A stretch of DNA of 17,413 nt from NCBI GenBank assembly GCA_015655615.1, contig JAATES010000118.1, forward strand, positions 1 through 17,413, written 5' to 3'. A program made the translations under genes and the position numbers. This document shows, piece after piece, positions 16,157-17,413 of this stretch. The notes beneath the pieces were generated by a model. That model was not told the origin of the DNA. It saw only the letters and a program-made list of their open reading frames with translations, and did no database searches. The DNA comes from Actinomycetales bacterium (lineage in GTDB: Bacteria; Actinomycetota; Actinomycetes; Actinomycetales; Cellulomonadaceae). Numbering within the stretch: the stretch's first letter is position 1; the number at the start of each line of letters is the position of its first letter.

Positions 16157-16163
16157 GGAGGAG
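16157..16163 (+). promoter_or_regulatory. Ribosome binding site supporting a TTG start for the FAH-family gene
   Basis: GGAGGAG lies 6 bases before TTG 16170. The alternative in-frame ATG at 16140 has only a poor CCGGA-like sequence before it, so TTG is preferred. Confidence 0.6.
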
Positions 16164-16169
16164 ATCACG

Positions 16170-17030
16170 TTGGTACAGGTGGGTAGCGCATCAGGACGTC
16201 TGGTCGCGAGCCTGGGTGGTCAGTGGGCCGATGTCGCGAGGCTCAGTGGAGGTCGCTTCGGGCCGGATCCGCAGGCGCTCTATGCGCGCTGGGACGAATT
16301 CACCACATGGTGGTCGTCCATGAAGCCGGAATCAGGTGAGGGCGACGAGGACCTGGCCGGAGTGCCGGACAGCAATCCGCTCCCCGGGGCCCGCCAGGTC
16401 CTGGCGGTCGGAATGAACTTCGGGAACAAGCGGGAGCGGCAGGCCGTCGACACTCCTCACGATGTCGCCGGCGCCGTCAAGCTGCTGTCCTCGCTGACCG
16501 GTCCAATGGATCGGATCGGCATCGACAGCGATGACGTCGTGCTGGATGCTGAAGTCGCGGTCGTGGTCAAGGCCCCGATCGAACGCGCACGGGAACGGGA
16601 TGTGACCGATCTCATCGCGGGCCTGGTCCTCGGGCTCGACCTCGTCGACCGTCGGTCGGTGGTGCGTCTCGATATGGGTGCGGGCGTGGTCTCCTACCTC
16701 AATCCCGGGAAGTCCCGGCCGGGCTTCACGCCGCTCGGACCCTACGTCGTGGGGCTCGATGAGGTCCCAGACCTCGACGACGTGGATTTCTTCCTCGACA
16801 TCAATGGCCGGCGAGTGCAGCAGGGCAGCACCAGCGACGCGTTGTTCAGCCCCCTCGAGGTGGTGGCCAGGCTCAGCCGCAAGATCACCCTGTTGCCCGG
16901 AGACGTCATCCTCCTGGGAGGAGGAGGCAATCTGCCGGGCGTGACTGTCCCTCCGCTCGCGGTCGGGGACGTGCTCACCGCTGGCTCGTCGCTGCTCGGC
17001 AATCAGCGTCATGTGATCGTGTCAGCATGA
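16170..17030 (+). CDS. Fumarylacetoacetate hydrolase (FAH)-family protein with altered active-site residues
   Basis: 286 residues from TTG 16170 (316 if started... at ATG 16140, 10 residues longer, 296). FAH-fold enzymes cleave, hydrate or decarboxylate 2-oxo and beta-diketo acids with Mg2+. The core is clear: VLAVGMNFGNKRER (78-90), SSLTGP, DAEVAVVV (126-133), LGLDLVDRR (154-162), GKSRPGFTPLGPYVV (180-194), INGRRVQQGSTSDALFSPLEVVARLS and LLPGDVILLGGG. Metal ligands appear as D126/E128 (usual ExE) and D157. Two changes stand out: the usual NYxxH has Lys87 in place of the His, and the usual TGTP is LGGG (249-252). Activity may be changed. It follows the esterase by 73 bases and is the last gene of the operon. 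It probably handles a late 2-oxo-acid intermediate (inferred). No cysteine. The exact start is less sure than the gene itself. Confidence 0.88.
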   Translation: MVQVGSASGRLVASLGGQWADVARLSGGRFGPDPQALYARWDEFTTWWSSMKPESGEGDEDLAGVPDSNPLPGARQVLAVGMNFGNKRERQAVDTPHDVAGAVKLLSSLTGPMDRIGIDSDDVVLDAEVAVVVKAPIERARERDVTDLIAGLVLGLDLVDRRSVVRLDMGAGVVSYLNPGKSRPGFTPLGPYVVGLDEVPDLDDVDFFLDINGRRVQQGSTSDALFSPLEVVARLSRKITLLPGDVILLGGGGNLPGVTVPPLAVGDVLTAGSSLLGNQRHVIVSA

Positions 17031-17031
17031 G

Positions 17032-17049
17032 GGAGCATTCGACAGCTCC
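17032..17049 (+). terminator. Weak candidate terminator after the operon
   Basis: GGAGC (17032-17036) and GCTCC (17045-17049) form a 5-base stem with an 8-base loop, one base after the last stop codon of the operon. No T run follows, so support is positional only. Confidence 0.25.
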
Positions 17050-17086
17050 GGTCACGCGCGCATAGACCTTCGACAAGCGGATCAAC

Positions 17087-17111
17087 CACCGGAATTCCCA
17101 TGATCCCGGTG
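17087..17111. terminator. Candidate hairpin between the operon end and the tRNA cluster
   Basis: CACCGG (17087-17092) and CCGGTG (17106-17111) pair perfectly around a 13-base loop. On the minus strand it begins 6 bases past the 3' end of tRNA-Val, where the tRNA transcript should end. It could also serve the convergent operon. There is no T tract, so Rho-dependent ending or processing is equally possible. Confidence 0.3.
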
Positions 17112-17117
17112 ACATTG

Positions 17118-17192
17118 TGGTGGGCGATACTGGGATCGAACCAGTGACCTCTTCCGTGTCAGGGAAGCGCGCTACCGCTGCGCCAATCGCCC
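17118..17192 (-). tRNA. tRNA-Val (anticodon GAC), CCA encoded
   Basis: On the minus strand, the acceptor strands GGGCGAT and ATCGCCC pair over 7 bases. The D-arm has GGCGCAGCGGTAGCGC, the anticodon stem-loop is CTTCC-CTGACAC-GGAAG with GAC, and the T-arm is CTGG-TTCGATC-CCAG. The discriminator is A, and the CCA end is encoded (17118-17120). It is the last tRNA of the cluster in transcription order. Confidence 0.96.
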
Positions 17193-17220
17193 AAAGCAAC
17201 CTGCCTCAATGCCAACTGCG

Positions 17221-17291
17221 AGGTGGAGACGGGATTCGAACCCGTGTGTACGGCTTTGCAGGCCGCTGCCTCGCCTCTCGGCCACTCCACC
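17221..17291 (-). tRNA. tRNA-Cys (anticodon GCA)
   Basis: On the minus strand, the acceptor strands GGTGGAG and CTCCACC pair fully. The anticodon stem-loop is GGC-CTGCAAA-GCC within the full arm, giving GCA. The T-arm is ACGGG-TTCGAAT-CCCGT. The discriminator is T, the known identity base of tRNA-Cys. CCA is not encoded (CGC follows). 71 bases. Confidence 0.96.
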
Positions 17292-17343
17292 GTGAGACTC
17301 TCACCGGATTGTCATCTCGACGAACCAGGGGAGTGTGCCTCCG

Positions 17344-17413
17344 AGCGGACGACGGGATTCGAACCCGCGACCCTCACCTTGGCAAGGTGATGCTCTACCA
17401 CTGAGCCACGTCC
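17344..17413 (-). tRNA. tRNA-Gly (anticodon GCC), cut by the window edge
   Basis: On the minus strand the D-arm (GTGGCTCAGTGGTAGAGC), the anticodon stem-loop CACCT-TGCCA-AGGTG region with anticodon GCC, the T-arm GCGGG-TTCGAAT-CCCGT and the 3' acceptor strand CGTCCGC with T discriminator are all present. The first two bases of the 5' acceptor strand lie beyond 17413. CCA is not encoded. It is the first tRNA of the visible Gly-Cys-Val cluster. Confidence 0.94.

Noticed and set aside
17031..17192. tRNA-Val 3' end as an integration site for the operon
   Set aside because: No integrase, no second copy of the tRNA end in the window, and no shift in base composition. The operon shows no sign of being an inserted island.

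Overview
The window is GC-rich DNA with GTG and TTG starts, ATGA/GTGA-type gene overlaps and typical actinobacterial gene families. It most likely comes from an actinomycete chromosome; the genus cannot be told from this sequence. No phage, insertion sequence, CRISPR or rRNA is visible.

Layout: (1) Positions 1-3984, plus strand, hold the 3' part of a very large secreted multidomain protein: a discoidin-like end, Ig/PKD-like domains, seven to eight bacterial Ig-like repeats and a lysine-rich tail. Its upstream (perhaps glycosidase) part lies outside the window. (2) Positions 4070-6071, minus strand, hold a GntR/FCD regulator followed by a three-domain rhodanese sulfurtransferase. (3) Positions 6072-6598 are a divergent control region. 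On the plus strand it contains a 21-codon short ORF ending in four consecutive Cys codons, one Arg codon and a stop. Sequence after it can fold in mutually exclusive ways like a transcription attenuator. (4) Positions 6599-17030, plus strand, form a tightly packed nine-gene operon: a xylose-isomerase-like TIM barrel, a uronate-dehydrogenase-like SDR, a complete oligopeptide-type (family 5) ABC importer with fused ATPases, a ketopantoate-reductase-like enzyme, a type-B carboxylesterase and an FAH-fold enzyme. (5) Positions 17118-17413, minus strand, are a tRNA Gly-Cys-Val cluster, with tRNA-Gly cut by the window edge.

Main interpretation: polycysteine short ORFs are known in actinobacteria (best studied in mycobacteria) as cysteine-responsive attenuators in front of sulfur-acquisition operons. 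The leader here, the divergent sulfurtransferase, and the very low Cys and Met content of the operon's proteins all point the same way. They suggest that the operon imports and breaks down a sulfur-containing or sulfur-linked organic compound, perhaps an ester or conjugate of a sugar or sugar acid, when cysteine is scarce. The gene families are recognisable. The substrate, and this combination of a cysteine leader with a uronate-dehydrogenase/FAH/esterase operon, are not ones I recognise. The substrate assignment is inference.
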